Positions 1-10,200 of a stretch of 64,000 nt of DNA are shown here, piece after piece (the first letter of the stretch is position 1; every line of letters starts with the position of its first letter). The position numbers were made by a program, and so were the translations under genes. The stretch comes from Streptomyces griseus (GTDB taxonomy: Bacteria; Bdellovibrionota; Bdellovibrionia; Bdellovibrionales; Bdellovibrionaceae). Below the pieces are notes generated by a model. It was not told where the DNA came from and searched no databases. It was given only the letters and a program-made list of their open reading frames with translations. Where the stretch lies: assembly GCA_943330705.2 (NCBI GenBank), contig CALQIT020000007.1, forward strand, positions 1 through 64,000, written 5' to 3'.

Positions 1-533
1 AGGACATCTTCCATTTCGTCGACCGTGACGCTCTCCAAATCAGCAATCTCTTGCAGCGGAGTGGAAAGGTAGCCGTCTTCGTCGATGTAATTGACGACGA
101 CTTCAGCGACTTTATATTCGTCCTCCATCAAGCCTGACATTCGCGCCTGCCACAGAAGATACTCATGCAAGGTTTGTTGTGTAGAAATCACGTTTTCATA
201 ATTCATGATTTCTTCATTGCCATTGAAGTTTGTCTGCGGCGGTTTGTGTTGGTTCTCTAGGTAGGACTCCCAGTCAAACTCATCTTGCTTTTGCGGATCT
301 TGCACATTGTTGCCGTCGGGCTGGGCCACGGCTTCGGCGGCCTCTTTTACCAAGTGACGATCTTCATCTTTCAGGTCAGCGGTCTCTTCCAAGATTGGAT
401 TTTCATCAAGCTCTTTACGTACAGCTGTTTCAAGCTCCATACGTGACAACTGTAGAAGCTTAATCGCTTGTTGAAGCTGTGGGGTCATCCTCAGCGTTTG
501 GCTTAAGTTCATTGTTTGGCGCATTGTTGCCAC
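1..533 (-). CDS. rpoN: RNA polymerase sigma-54 factor, N-terminal part (runs off the left edge)
   Basis: Partial gene: the 5' end is at 533 and the rest lies beyond base 1. The first ~50 residues match sigma-54 region I, the glutamine-rich activator-contact segment (MTPQLQQAIKLLQLS, then ELDENPILEE). An acidic, variable region II and the start of the core-binding region follow. Sigma-54 directs RNA polymerase to -24/-12 promoters and needs an AAA+ activator; one such activator is encoded at 18741-20009. A GTG start at 533 is preferred because GAGGGG lies 8 bases upstream; ATG codons at 524 and 512 are in frame. It follows lptB by 55 bases on the same strand, the lptB-rpoN order common in Proteobacteria. 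Confidence 0.93.
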   Translation of the reverse strand, partial: MATMRQTMNLSQTLRMTPQLQQAIKLLQLSRMELETAVRKELDENPILEETADLKDEDRHLVKEAAEAVAQPDGNNVQDPQKQDEFDWESYLENQHKPPQTNFNGNEEIMNYENVISTQQTLHEYLLWQARMSGLMEDEYKVAEVVVNYIDEDGYLSTPLQEIADLESVTVDEMEDV

Positions 534-588
534 TAGCTCAACCCCTCTGAAAAAAAGGACCTGCTTTTATTATACATGCAAAAGCACG

Positions 589-1311
589 CTACAACTTAAA
601 ATTTTCGCCTAAATAGAATTTTTTGGCTAGCTCTGAATTGGCAATTTCATCCGCGGTGCCCTGGACCTGGATCCGACCTTCTTTAAGAATATAGGCTTGG
701 TCACAGATTCCTAAAGTTTCACGCACGTTGTGGTCGGTAATTAGAACGCCAATGCCCATGCTTTTTAAGTGGCGAATGATGTCTTGAATATCGGCAACGG
801 CGATTGGATCAATTCCGGCAAAAGGCTCGTCAAGCAGCAAAAATTTGGGCGAGCCCGCCAAAGCCCGTGCAATCTCCACACGACGTCGCTCGCCACCCGA
901 CAGCGAGTAGCCAAAGCTATCTCGAATATGGCCTATGCGAAAGTCCCGTAAAAGCTCTTCCAATCGTTCGGTCTTTCTGGTGTCAGAGTAACCCTGCGCT
1001 TCCAAAGCCACCAAGATATTTTCTTCAACAGTTAGCTTGCGAAAAATACTTGGTTCCTGAGCCAAATAGCTAAGTCCAACTCGAGCCCGACGGTACATTG
1101 GCTCCTGCGCGATGGACTCACCGTCCAACAAAATATCCCCAGCATCCGGCTTAACCAGACCAACGACCATATAAAAGCTAGTGGTTTTCCCAGCGCCGTT
1201 AGGCCCAAGAAGCCCTACAACCTGCCCGGACTCAACCGTAAACGTAACGCCGTCAACAACCTTGCGGCTTTTGTAGGATTTCGAAATCTCGCTGACCCTC
1301 AATAAACTCAT
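589..1311 (-). CDS. lptB: LPS export ABC transporter ATPase LptB
   Basis: 240-residue cytoplasmic ABC ATPase that powers extraction of LPS from the inner membrane by the LptB2FGC complex. Visible motifs are Walker A GPNGAGKT (36-43), the signature LSGGE (137-141), Walker B FLLLDE (157-162) and the switch histidine (194). The [18 protein letters not shown] stretch is typical of LptB rather than of other ABC ATPases. Its start overlaps the stop of the upstream LptC-LptA gene by 4 bases (ATGA), so translation is probably coupled. lptF and lptG, the membrane subunits, are not in this window. Confidence 0.95.
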   Translation of the reverse strand: MSLLRVSEISKSYKSRKVVDGVTFTVESGQVVGLLGPNGAGKTTSFYMVVGLVKPDAGDILLDGESIAQEPMYRRARVGLSYLAQEPSIFRKLTVEENILVALEAQGYSDTRKTERLEELLRDFRIGHIRDSFGYSLSGGERRRVEIARALAGSPKFLLLDEPFAGIDPIAVADIQDIIRHLKSMGIGVLITDHNVRETLGICDQAYILKEGRIQVQGTADEIANSELAKKFYLGENFKL

Positions 1312-2288
1312 TTATTGTCCACTCTTGCTTTGATGTTCTCTACCTTAACCCGTTTTCCACCATCGAGAAAGACAATTTGATCACCTGTGATCTCATCAGA
1401 GTTCTGGACGACCCGAGGACTTCCATTAAATACGAACTTATTCTCTGCGGGATCAAAATTGACTTGCTCTGCGGTCGCATACTTATCGAAGCCGCTGACT
1501 TTGACCCCGCCCTTTAGCAAAATACTACTAAGAAAATCCGTTCCCGAAGAGTATTCAAACTGGGCCTCGGGGCCCTCCATTTTCAAGGTATCAATCTGGA
1601 TGGTTACTTTTTCCAAAAACTTCGCACTTTTTGATTTACCGCTGAATTCGGCACTTCGACTGCGAATAATAAAATTCTTACCGTCAAGAAAAGCTTTGGT
1701 CGCAGAAACTTCGGCGCTAATTTTCATTAAATTCTGTTCAATATTTGTTTCCATGCCAGTTCCTAAAACAACAAGACCTTTGCCCTTGGTATCAGCTGGG
1801 CCTACCATTTTTACTTTTCCAGGACTGACCAGCAGGCGCTTTTCAGAAAAGTATTCAACCATTGCAGAATTAAATTGATAACCATTGATCGAGGTTGTTT
1901 TCACGTCCCCTTCAATTTTCATATCCTTGGTTTTTGTGTCAATGCGGCCGGCTTTTCCTAAAACCGTGAAATCAACAGCCTCGCCATTGTAAAAAAGAAC
2001 TCTGACATTTTTTAACTCCCAAGCGCCTTTGCCTTCGTAGCCTTCGGCAACTTCGGCAAAGAGTTCCCAATCGCGGCTTCCCTTTCGACTTTCTACTAAA
2101 TGAACGCCTTCCATCTTTTGCTGGGCTCCGGAATAATGGCTAAGATCTTTGCGTGAGCCGGCGGTCTCTGGGTTGTTCTCGGGGTTGTTCTCTGAGGTGC
2201 TTTCCAAGTGAATGGGGAATCCAATCAAGACCTCTAAAAAAAGGGCTACGACAAGAATGCCAAAAAAAATTTGATAAAATTTTCTCAT
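1308..2288 (-). CDS. LptC-LptA fusion, periplasmic LPS transport bridge protein
   Basis: About 326 residues. An N-terminal membrane anchor ([20 protein letters not shown]) is followed by an LptC-like segment ([20 protein letters not shown] and the next ~100 residues), then by a second region of OstA/LptA character (~190-326: sensitive to the repeated pattern of 'AEF..K...KFLEKV.I', '[18 protein letters not shown]', '[10 protein letters not shown]'). In the classical system LptC and LptA are separate and form a continuous beta-jellyroll slide for LPS; here both parts seem to lie in one chain. I chose the ATG at 2288: a frame open to 2354 would run into the previous gene and give a poor N-terminus before the obvious anchor. 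Domain boundaries are inferred by eye. Confidence 0.78.
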   Translation of the reverse strand: MRKFYQIFFGILVVALFLEVLIGFPIHLESTSENNPENNPETAGSRKDLSHYSGAQQKMEGVHLVESRKGSRDWELFAEVAEGYEGKGAWELKNVRVLFYNGEAVDFTVLGKAGRIDTKTKDMKIEGDVKTTSINGYQFNSAMVEYFSEKRLLVSPGKVKMVGPADTKGKGLVVLGTGMETNIEQNLMKISAEVSATKAFLDGKNFIIRSRSAEFSGKSKSAKFLEKVTIQIDTLKMEGPEAQFEYSSGTDFLSSILLKGGVKVSGFDKYATAEQVNFDPAENKFVFNGSPRVVQNSDEITGDQIVFLDGGKRVKVENIKARVDNK

Positions 2289-2304
2289 GGTCTGTGGCGA
2301 ATAC

Positions 2305-2886
2305 CTACGGTGATTCGTGATCTTTAGCGACCGCGAAGTTAATTTCTCCAGCACCCGCCTCGGTCACAGTATACATCACCTTTTTGACGGTCAAGAAGTC
2401 AATTCCCTTGTCCGCTTGGATAGTGACCTTGTTCCAGGGATTTGGATCGTTGTCGGTCTCACCACGAACGGTTTCCATAACCTGGTTGATTTTATTCTGA
2501 AGGTTTCTTTCGTATTCATCTTTAGCGACGACCATGGCTGCTTTTAGCCGAGTCGCTAAAGCATCAATCATCCATGATTCCTGCTGCTTGAGGTCCTCGG
2601 TGCCAATGATTCGTTCTCGATCTAATAAAATTTCTTTACTAGAGATTGTAACTACCACCGCAGGCTTCAGTTCTTTGATACTTTCCGCTTTTGGTAAAAC
2701 AACTTCCTTGGGAATGAAAATGACTTGACCCGTGACATTGTAGTTTTGCAAAAGAAATATAACCAAAACCGTAAACATATCAACCATTGCAGTCAAAGAA
2801 AGTGCGGCAACGACTTCCCGCTTTCCGCCTTTTCGCGACAAAATCTTGTGATAACGAAACTTCTGTCCCGGTCTAAAAATTGGCAT
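2305..2886 (-). CDS. ExbD/TolR-family motor protein (second copy, AglS-like)
   Basis: 193 residues: a short basic cytoplasmic N-terminus, one transmembrane helix (about 28-48) with the family aspartate at position 36 (LTAMVDMFTVLVIFLL), then a periplasmic domain of 140 residues. ExbD/TolR/MotB-type proteins couple the proton gradient to work on the cell envelope with a TolQ/ExbB partner, which is encoded just upstream at 3366-4037. The gene starts one base inside the stop of the preceding TolR-like gene (TAATG). In Myxococcus the corresponding trio is AglR-AglQ-AglS, the gliding motor; assignment to that trio rests on the TPR/FHA/barrel neighbours. Confidence 0.85.
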   Translation of the reverse strand: MPIFRPGQKFRYHKILSRKGGKREVVAALSLTAMVDMFTVLVIFLLQNYNVTGQVIFIPKEVVLPKAESIKELKPAVVVTISSKEILLDRERIIGTEDLKQQESWMIDALATRLKAAMVVAKDEYERNLQNKINQVMETVRGETDNDPNPWNKVTIQADKGIDFLTVKKVMYTVTEAGAGEINFAVAKDHESP

Positions 2887-3362
2887 TAGTTTGGCCCACC
2901 CGTCAGCACAGAAATTTGCGGAAATCCAGATTTCAACAAGACATCCATCCCCTTGATTAGGCGCTCATAGGGCAGACTGTCTGCCATTGCGATCGCAGAA
3001 TCCAGTTTCGTTGGATGTAACAATTTGGCTTTCGCAAGCTGTGCAGCCAATCCAGCCTCATTGTACTGTCCCTCACGAGCAGGCAACTTCACGATTTGCT
3101 GGCCGATTGTCAGCTCGTAGCCTTTTGCCGAAATATCCAACCGCAAGGCCGTTTCCGCATCTGGTGGAATAATCGGCGATGGTTGTTCCGCATTTTTTTT
3201 CCCATACAATGAACTGCCGATTTGAATCATTGAAACCTGTGACCACACGGCTGTAATCAATAGAAAAGTGATGAGTACACTCATCAAGTCAATGAACGGA
3301 ACAAGGTTTAGCTCAATCGCTACCTTCCGCGCACCTTTTCCTCCTGATTCAATATGTGCCAT
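2886..3362 (-). CDS. ExbD/TolR-family motor protein (first copy, AglQ-like)
   Basis: 158 residues with one transmembrane helix near the N-terminus (NLVPFIDLMSVLITFLLI) carrying the conserved proton-carrying aspartate at 25, followed by a TolR-like periplasmic domain. It differs from the next gene in length and periplasmic sequence, so the two are probably distinct subunits rather than a recent duplication. It starts 4 bases after the TolQ-like gene and runs into the second TolR-like gene. A pair of TolR paralogues beside one TolQ is the arrangement of the myxobacterial Agl motor. Confidence 0.87.
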   Translation of the reverse strand: MAHIESGGKGARKVAIELNLVPFIDLMSVLITFLLITAVWSQVSMIQIGSSLYGKKNAEQPSPIIPPDAETALRLDISAKGYELTIGQQIVKLPAREGQYNEAGLAAQLAKAKLLHPTKLDSAIAMADSLPYERLIKGMDVLLKSGFPQISVLTGGPN

Positions 3363-3365
3363 AAT

Positions 3366-4037
3366 CTATTCCTTTAGTTTGTCACGATTTGCTACGACGA
3401 TATTCAATAGACTCATGCTGCTTTCGATAACTTCATTTTCAGCTTTTTGAATCTTTAGCTGAAAGTAGGCGTAAAAAATAATTGCAATAATCGCCACTAA
3501 CAAACCGAACGCGGTACAATTCAACGCGTGGGAAATACCCTTTGAAAGCTCTTCTGCCTTTTTTGCTGGATCCGCATCACCGACGGCGCGAAATGAGCCA
3601 ATCATGCCGATAATCGTTCCAAATAATCCTGCAAGAACCGATATATTGCCAAAGACCGCAAGAAAAGAAGTGTAACCTTCAAAGCGAGGGGTCTCGCGAA
3701 GTACACTGGCATCCATCGCGACCTGAATCTCTTCATCAGGACGCTTATTCATCGCCTGGACGAGTCCAGCCTTCACTGTGTTGGTCAAAGGAGCGGGCCG
3801 CGAGTCGCAAAAGGCTATGGCCTGGCGCAGATCTCCTCGCATTATCATTCCATAGATGTTGTCCATGAAATCTTTGCGATCGACCACCAGATCTTTAAGA
3901 GCCAAGAACCTATTGCCAATCAATAGGACTGTAAATATCGCGATAATTGCAATGGCGTACATTACAAGTCCGCCTTCAGTAAAGGCCCTCATCAAGAAAT
4001 TCAGGTTGTCAGTTGTCGGTGTTGCTATCGGGTTCAA
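3366..4037 (-). CDS. MotA/TolQ/ExbB-family proton channel protein (AglR-like)
   Basis: 223-residue inner-membrane protein with three predicted transmembrane helices (about 22-45, 125-150 and 170-195). The family core is visible at the second and third helices (FGNISVLAGLFGTIIGMIGSF; ALNCTAFGLLVAIIAIIFYA). It would form the stator channel with the two TolR-like proteins encoded next. The start is a TTG at 4037, supported by a strong AGGAGG 5 bases upstream; there is no better ATG. It follows the FHA/TonB-like gene by 9 bases. The family is certain; a specific role in gliding or predation is inferred from neighbours. Confidence 0.9.
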   Translation of the reverse strand: MNPIATPTTDNLNFLMRAFTEGGLVMYAIAIIAIFTVLLIGNRFLALKDLVVDRKDFMDNIYGMIMRGDLRQAIAFCDSRPAPLTNTVKAGLVQAMNKRPDEEIQVAMDASVLRETPRFEGYTSFLAVFGNISVLAGLFGTIIGMIGSFRAVGDADPAKKAEELSKGISHALNCTAFGLLVAIIAIIFYAYFQLKIQKAENEVIESSMSLLNIVVANRDKLKE

Positions 4038-4046
4038 GACGTCCTC

Positions 4047-6083
4047 CTATTTTTGTGCACCAAATACAAATGGATAATACACCACGGCCACAGTGCCCGT
4101 TGGTGGTTCTGGAAAGCGCGCTTCACGTATCCTTGCCGCTACACATTGCTCTACCGCTGCGTTTTTCAATGTGGTGGTGGAAGTTTTCGCTGACTGCACT
4201 CGTCCTTGATCAACAATTTGAAACTCAATAACGACTTTACCTTCTAAGCTGGAATCTGTTCGTAACTGTCTTTCGTAGCAGCTCTTAATTTGATTTAAAA
4301 TCGAACGTATGACTCGACGAACAGCTTCTCGGTCAATGGAACCTTCCCAATTGGCGTCCTCGCCAGCGACATCAATACTGACATTACCTTTTCCGCCCAA
4401 ACCCGAACTTGCGCCATAGGCTTGATTCCCGGAAGAGCGCCCCTTCAGACCAATTCCAGAAATTCCTTGAGTGGCGGTCCCTTTGCCTCCGGCCCCGGTG
4501 TCCTTGAATTTAGATCCGATATCTTTCCCAGAGCGATCTTCATTCTGCCCCGACTTTCCAGTTGCCTTCTCGGCCATACCTAATAACGCGTCGGCCCCGG
4601 ATGCTGTTTTGTCAATTTGCTCACGAATTCCACCACCACCGAAAGTGCCCAATAAGCCAACCTTGGAAACATCTTTGGCTTTCGCGGCGCCGCCTTCGAC
4701 TTTACCGATTTTTACAGCGCCACCCTCTTTTGTGGAGGTGAATTTAACGGGGCGATTAATTTTTTCCTTTGGTTTAATTTCGGCGCTTTTTGCGCCACCC
4801 TTTTGCTTAGCTCCCTGTTTCGTCATATCAGCTACGACGATCTTCTTGGGCTTAGGTGTCGTTGCTGCAACAGGAACCGGTAGCGGCGGAATTGTCACTG
4901 GAGTATCCACAAGAGGCGGTAAGGTTGGTGGTGGTTTTTTGTAAATAAAGGTAGCCATTCTTAATTTTTCATCTGGCGGTTTTTCGGCTTGTTCATCAGG
5001 TGCATAGGTTGACATAAACAACCCCAACAGTCCGACCAAAACAAGCGAGATAACTAAAGCCGTGATCTCAGATGCGGAAAAATCAAATGGCGAAACAAAG
5101 AAGGGCGGGCGAACGGCTTGAACAAATCGAACATATATATGAACAGTACCTGAAAGCGACAAGCAAAGAACTTCACCAGACTCGACTTTAATCGCAAATC
5201 CGCCTGAGTTTAGCTTAAGTGCGCGTCCCATCCGTGCTAACTCAGCAATACCAATAACGGCAGAACCGGTTGTATAAATTTCCGCCGTCATTTCTGGGCC
5301 GGCCAAGATACGACAGCCACCCTTGATCTCAACAAAAGGAAGTGTGGACCGTAAGAAACTGCTTGGTATTGAAATATTCGCATCTGAAGCAGGGCCAATC
5401 GTAAACGTACCCTCTGCAGAAAAATGTTTTGTACTTAAGATGCGCTCTTGCCAAGCGACTATGACTTCGACCGTAGTTCCCTTTGTCGGTCGGATGTAGG
5501 ATCGAAGATCCCTAATTTCACTAGGCGGCGCAAACGTCTTTCGTCCTTTTTTCTTCCTGCGCAAAGACACCTTCGAATCGCCACTGCTCATGGCGCTCTT
5601 GTCAGGCAGAATCGGGGGCCTTGCTGGCGGAAGAGCTGATCGAGTGGGGGGTTCTGTGTTCAACGGTTCGATCTTAATTACAGGCGCCGCAGGTACCGAG
5701 ACAACAATGACCGGAGCTGCTTCTGGTTCGATTTTTGGTTCGATAGCTGGTTCGATTTTTGGGCTAGTTTCTGTTTTGACCTTTTTTGTTTGGATTAGAA
5801 ATTGGACTTTAAAAGGTCCAGCTTCAATGCTATCACCCGAAGAAAGGGGGCCATCCAAAACAGGATTGCCATTCTTTTTTGTTCCTGTTGATGAACCTAA
5901 ATCTGATATGTAATAGCCAGAGTCCCGAAGCTCGATCAAAAAATGAAGTGGCGAAATAGAATCATCTTGAAGCTCGACCTGGACATCACCTTCGCTACCA
6001 AATAAAATCTGCGAGGAGTCAAATTGCTTTACTCCAAGAAAGTTTTCATTTTTAAAGATCCTTAAAATAGCAACTGACTTCAA
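4047..6083 (-). CDS. FHA-domain / TonB-like spanning protein with AgmX-PglI type C-terminus (GltG/GltJ-like)
   Basis: 678 residues. Order of parts: an N-terminal FHA domain (about 5-100, with SDLGSSTGTKKNG), a Pro/Glu-rich linker with repeated KIEP units, a second compact domain (about 195-325), one transmembrane helix (about 345-362), a long Pro/Gly/Lys-rich periplasmic stretch, and a C-terminal domain (about 580-678) with two cysteines (SCYERQL, VEQCVAAR). That tail matches the AgmX/PglI C-terminal family, which resembles TonB. Such proteins link the inner-membrane motor to periplasmic and outer-membrane parts in the myxobacterial Glt machine. The start is TTG at 6083 with GGAG 6 bases before it, overlapping the previous stop by 4 bases. 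FHA domains bind phosphothreonine, so kinase input is possible but not shown. Confidence 0.82.
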   Translation of the reverse strand: MKSVAILRIFKNENFLGVKQFDSSQILFGSEGDVQVELQDDSISPLHFLIELRDSGYYISDLGSSTGTKKNGNPVLDGPLSSGDSIEAGPFKVQFLIQTKKVKTETSPKIEPAIEPKIEPEAAPVIVVSVPAAPVIKIEPLNTEPPTRSALPPARPPILPDKSAMSSGDSKVSLRRKKKGRKTFAPPSEIRDLRSYIRPTKGTTVEVIVAWQERILSTKHFSAEGTFTIGPASDANISIPSSFLRSTLPFVEIKGGCRILAGPEMTAEIYTTGSAVIGIAELARMGRALKLNSGGFAIKVESGEVLCLSLSGTVHIYVRFVQAVRPPFFVSPFDFSASEITALVISLVLVGLLGLFMSTYAPDEQAEKPPDEKLRMATFIYKKPPPTLPPLVDTPVTIPPLPVPVAATTPKPKKIVVADMTKQGAKQKGGAKSAEIKPKEKINRPVKFTSTKEGGAVKIGKVEGGAAKAKDVSKVGLLGTFGGGGIREQIDKTASGADALLGMAEKATGKSGQNEDRSGKDIGSKFKDTGAGGKGTATQGISGIGLKGRSSGNQAYGASSGLGGKGNVSIDVAGEDANWEGSIDREAVRRVIRSILNQIKSCYERQLRTDSSLEGKVVIEFQIVDQGRVQSAKTSTTTLKNAAVEQCVAARIREARFPEPPTGTVAVVYYPFVFGAQK

Positions 6084-6367
6084 TTTTCTCTCCGACTGCG
6101 CTGCAAATCCTCAGATGTCCGTCTCATTTCGGGGATAAAGTTTTCTCGCAATTTGATTAATCGATTATAGTTGAAATTCTTTTTTTGAAACAGGAAAAAG
6201 AGCTCAGGTTTCGAACTGGCACCTTCGACCAGCTCGTCTTCAAAGTTTAGAGTTTGTTTTTTTTCTTTTTTTGCCGGCTGCTGTGCGAAGGTCGAGTCAC
6301 TGTCGAAAAGACCTTGAGCTAAGAATAGGCCTAAAACCAAAATTAAATTTTTCCTATACAATCTCAT
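6080..6367 (-). CDS. Small exported protein of the Glt-like cluster, function unknown
   Basis: 95 residues with a clear signal peptide (basic start, hydrophobic LILVLGLFLAQGLF, probable cleavage near FAQ-Q at ~29-30) and a short, charged, mostly helical mature part. AAGGA is well placed before the ATG at 6367. It overlaps the FHA/TonB-like gene by 4 bases (TTGA) and lies 14 bases after the TPR lipoprotein gene. Myxobacterial Glt clusters also contain a small protein (GltF) in this neighbourhood, but I see no sequence feature that proves equivalence. Confidence 0.72.
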   Translation of the reverse strand: MRLYRKNLILVLGLFLAQGLFDSDSTFAQQPAKKEKKQTLNFEDELVEGASSKPELFFLFQKKNFNYNRLIKLRENFIPEMRRTSEDLQRSRREN

Positions 6368-6381
6368 TTTAGATCCTTCCT

Positions 6382-7257
6382 CTATTTTAATCCTGCTTTT
6401 GCCTTATTCTCCAAAGAAACAATTTTATTCTTCATCTCTGATGAAGGCCCTAGAAATTTAACTTTATTAACTAAATCTAGGCCTTCTTGATTCTTGCCCA
6501 GATGATCTATCAGCAAAATCGAGTAGTTGAACATAATATCGAGGTCACTGGTGGTGTTTCTCAATAGAAATTGATAGATCCCCTCGGCCTTTTCAAATTT
6601 TCGATTTGCGACCAAGGCGATGGCGTAATTCATCATCACGCGGTTGTCCTTCAACTTAGCTGCAGCGATCTCCATGGCAATCAAACCCTTGCCATACTCT
6701 TTTTCACGCAGATACAAAGCGCCAATATTTGCCGCAGCAATGGAATCATTTGGATTGTAAGTAAGAGCTTTGCGAAAATACTTAATTGCTTCACGACTTT
6801 CATTCATGCCTAACTTCACTAAACCCATATTGTTATAGAGATCACTGCTTTTCGAGTTTTCCTTCAACGCTCTTTCCAGCATCATCTGGGCTGCAGTAAA
6901 CTCACCTCTTTTATAGTAAATGACGGCCAAGGCATTTAAAGCATAAATGTCCTTGCTATTCACACTGAGCAAGGAAAAACAAACCCTTGCGACTTCTTCA
7001 TTGTTATTAGATTTAATCGCATCCGAAAGTACTGACCGAGGAGAAACTCCGGCGGCTGTGACCACGGGAGCCATCGGAATAGTCGTTGTCGTTGTTCCCG
7101 CTTTTGGCCGTGGCGAGCTATCCATCTGCTGTTCTCGGACTTCGGTCAAATCCGTAGATCCTGGTGCTTCAACTTGCTTTGGGCTTGAAGAACAGCCTTC
7201 GGTAAAGACAAGGACAAGCATTAAAAATGGGATAATGTATATGCTTCGGGTTATCAT
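6382..7257 (-). CDS. TPR lipoprotein of the Glt-like cluster (GltE-like)
   Basis: 291 residues. A lipoprotein signal (hydrophobic IIPFLMLVLVF then TEGC, lipidated Cys about 22) is followed by a threonine/proline linker and a run of tetratricopeptide repeats (about 95-285; for example KAALTYNPNDSIAAANIGALY-like units). It would be anchored in the outer membrane facing the periplasm and act as a scaffold. Its ATG overlaps the stop of the 1056-residue TPR gene (ATGA). Myxobacterial GltE is likewise a periplasmic TPR protein; the match is by architecture and context. Confidence 0.82.
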   Translation of the reverse strand: MITRSIYIIPFLMLVLVFTEGCSSSPKQVEAPGSTDLTEVREQQMDSSPRPKAGTTTTTIPMAPVVTAAGVSPRSVLSDAIKSNNNEEVARVCFSLLSVNSKDIYALNALAVIYYKRGEFTAAQMMLERALKENSKSSDLYNNMGLVKLGMNESREAIKYFRKALTYNPNDSIAAANIGALYLREKEYGKGLIAMEIAAAKLKDNRVMMNYAIALVANRKFEKAEGIYQFLLRNTTSDLDIMFNYSILLIDHLGKNQEGLDLVNKVKFLGPSSEMKNKIVSLENKAKAGLK

Positions 7258-10200
7258 AAGCCCATCCAGCTTCCAATTTTCATGTCATAACTAATTTCTG
7301 CGCCCTCGTAATACGACTTAGGATCCCACTTAGAAATAAGTTCGCGGGCTTTTTCGTAATACTTTGTATAGGCATCTAACTCTGAAGCTCTAGAAACAGC
7401 CGCCGACAGACTTTCTTTAGCTGATTTAAAATACTTTTCATCAGCTAATTGCTGAACGCTAGCCTTATAGGTCTTAGTCTCAGATTCAGTCAAACCAGCA
7501 GGAAGTGGAGCATTGACCAAAGATTCTCCCATGTGCAAGTTGGTCTGACCTAAAATGGATAGTGCTCCGACGATTTCATCTGGGCTATCAAAATTGATAA
7601 TTTCGGCCAAGGCGCGATTTATCTGTCCCAACATATCGATCTTTCGTTTGACAGCATCAGCTTGCCTTTTTGGATTGGCCGGCAAAGAGATTTCCCGATA
7701 TTGATTGTAAACAACGAGGACGTCTTCAAATTTGATCTTTGCTGCCCACGCTGCACCAACGCCCTTCTTTTCAGGCGCAAATTTTGACTGGATTGCCAAA
7801 GTCTTTCGTTTAAACTCTTCGGCGTCTTTATTGCGCCCTAGCTGGCGTGAAATGTCGAACAACCAGTAAGCAGCTTCGACTTGTTTTTCTGGCTGAGTGT
7901 CACCGACGGTTAGAAACGATCGGTAATACTCGACGGCCTTTGCAAGGGAACTTGTTTTACGATGAAGTGCAGCCACCGCGAAGATGGCATCCCCTCTTTC
8001 TGCTCCACGAATTTTACTAACGTACAATTCGTAACTATGAATAGCTTCCGATTTTTTGCCCATCGCCTCATATAGAATCGCAGCATTGAAAAGAAAATTT
8101 GGAGCCAAAGGGTCGTTGCCGGCGTCTTGGGCGGAAACACTATACATGGCAGCGGCTTCTGAAATCATGCCCGAATCCTGGTACAACTTTGCTAAAATTC
8201 GATGGGATTTGGGTTTCAAGCTATCCGCCGCAGGGACCTTTAAGTTTAATACTGCCACGTGTGCAGAAATGGCTTTCAAACTAAGGCCCGCCCGTTCAAA
8301 GTTAATCGCCGAATTAAAGATGGCGGAAACTGCCAGATTTGACTTCGGATGCTGCTTTGCAAAAGCCTCAAATTGGATTGCGCTACCGCCGTAGTCCTTT
8401 GCAACTTCTAAGTCTTGGGCTTTTTTGAAGCTCGCTTTTTCTAGAACCACTCGAATATCCGCTCCGGCCTTAGAGTTCGCTATATTTGGCATTAAAAGCA
8501 GCTCGCCTGCAGCCTTTTCCAACCCTACATAGTCCTTTTTCAAATTGAAGGCATCTAACAATAGGTTGGCTGAATACTCTGCCTGTTTGGTTTTCGGATT
8601 CTTTGTGATCAATTCGCGGAAATAGGGAATCGCTTGATCAAACTGATTATGCTGATAGAGCATGCGACCAATCTTAAATTTAACTTCAATTCCCTTTTCT
8701 GAATCTGGAAACTTAGCAAGGTACCACTTACCAAGATCGACGAACTTTGCCACCTTTGATTCAAATTGGACCGGAGTCATCGATTGCCCAACTCGGGCTG
8801 AAATCTCGGCGTCTTTGGGAACTTCCTTCTCCAAGGCAATCATAATATTGTCGGCGGCCTTGGCAAAAAACTTACTGTTTTGGCCATTTTCAACAACCCA
8901 CTTGTACTGAAGGCTGGCCTCTTCGAATTTTCCCATATCATAAAGTAACTCGCCGAAGTAGAAGTGCATGTCTGCAACAAATAGACTGGCTTTGAAGTCA
9001 GAAAAATAAAGTCGATACCCCTCGAGCGCCAAATTCTGCGAAAATGGAGCATGTGAGTTCTGTGCCGTTTGGTGTTGTTGAAGAACATAGTTACGCAGTG
9101 TTGTTTCTGTCAGTTTTAGTGCGTTTTCGACCAGCTCTTTGTTTGCCGAATTTGCCTGAACCCAAGCCCCCTCTGGGCCAAAATTCTTAGTCCAATAGAA
9201 AATCTCTTCGCGAAACTCACGTGACTTTTTCGCCGTTCCGTAAAGTTTTACGATTTGGTATTGGTAATCGAATGCTTTTGCCGCGGTCGGATTTGAATTT
9301 ATCAAGTATTTAAAAACATCCTTAGAGCCCTGGCTATTTCCCTTATCAGCATAGTAATACCCTAATTTTTCAAGATACCCCAAAGCGTCTTTGCCGGCTA
9401 AATCCTTAAAGTAAGAAGGCGCCTTAGCTGCATCAGCAACTTCCGCATACATAATCACGATGTCGCGCAGGCCTTCAGATTCTAACCTGACTTTGCTAAC
9501 GCTTTTTCGGCCTTCACTGGCAGCTTGGCTCATTTCACGATTTCTGCGGATCAGAAGTTCCATCCACTTCAAGGCTTCTTTGGTGTCGCCATTGCGAAAG
9601 AAACACCACGCATATTTGTAAAGAGAAAAGCTGTAAAGTCGATGCGAGCGAACGCGAAGCACTGTTGCGTAATTGTCTCTAGCCAAAGTCCATTTTTCAT
9701 TCTCAAAATAATACTCTGCAAGAGCAAACTTTGCTTCAACAACATAGGAACTTGATGGGTATTCTTTCGATAACTTTTCGTAGTAGGCAGTTCCCTTTTT
9801 TAACTCTCCAATTTCGTAATGATTGTAGCCCAGGAAAAAGAGAGCTTGGTCCATTTTTGAGTCTTTTGGAAAATCTCGAACAAAGCCTTCGTAAAGCTGA
9901 ATTGCTTTGCGATTGTATTCGCGCGCATCGCTAAGATCTAACTTCGGTTTAACTTTGCTTTTTCCGTCGTGAAAGTTTTTTAGTTTGGTGTCGAAGTCGC
10001 CCTGTTTTCGAAAGTCGATAAGTCCTGCTTTTTCGACGTAAAGCTCGGCCAAACGGAGCCACATTTCACCACGCTGATTACTACCCCGAAATTTTTGCGC
10101 TAACTTAAATAGTTCACGTATCTGCTGTTCTAAAATCTTTTCCAGTTTTGCCTTGTCATCACCAGTATCAAAGAAGCTATTGGATTTCGGTGGCTTGACT

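Noticed and set aside
1387-1878. Plus-strand 163-codon frame opposite the LptC-LptA gene
   Set aside because: Shadow frame; the minus-strand protein has clear domains and operon context.
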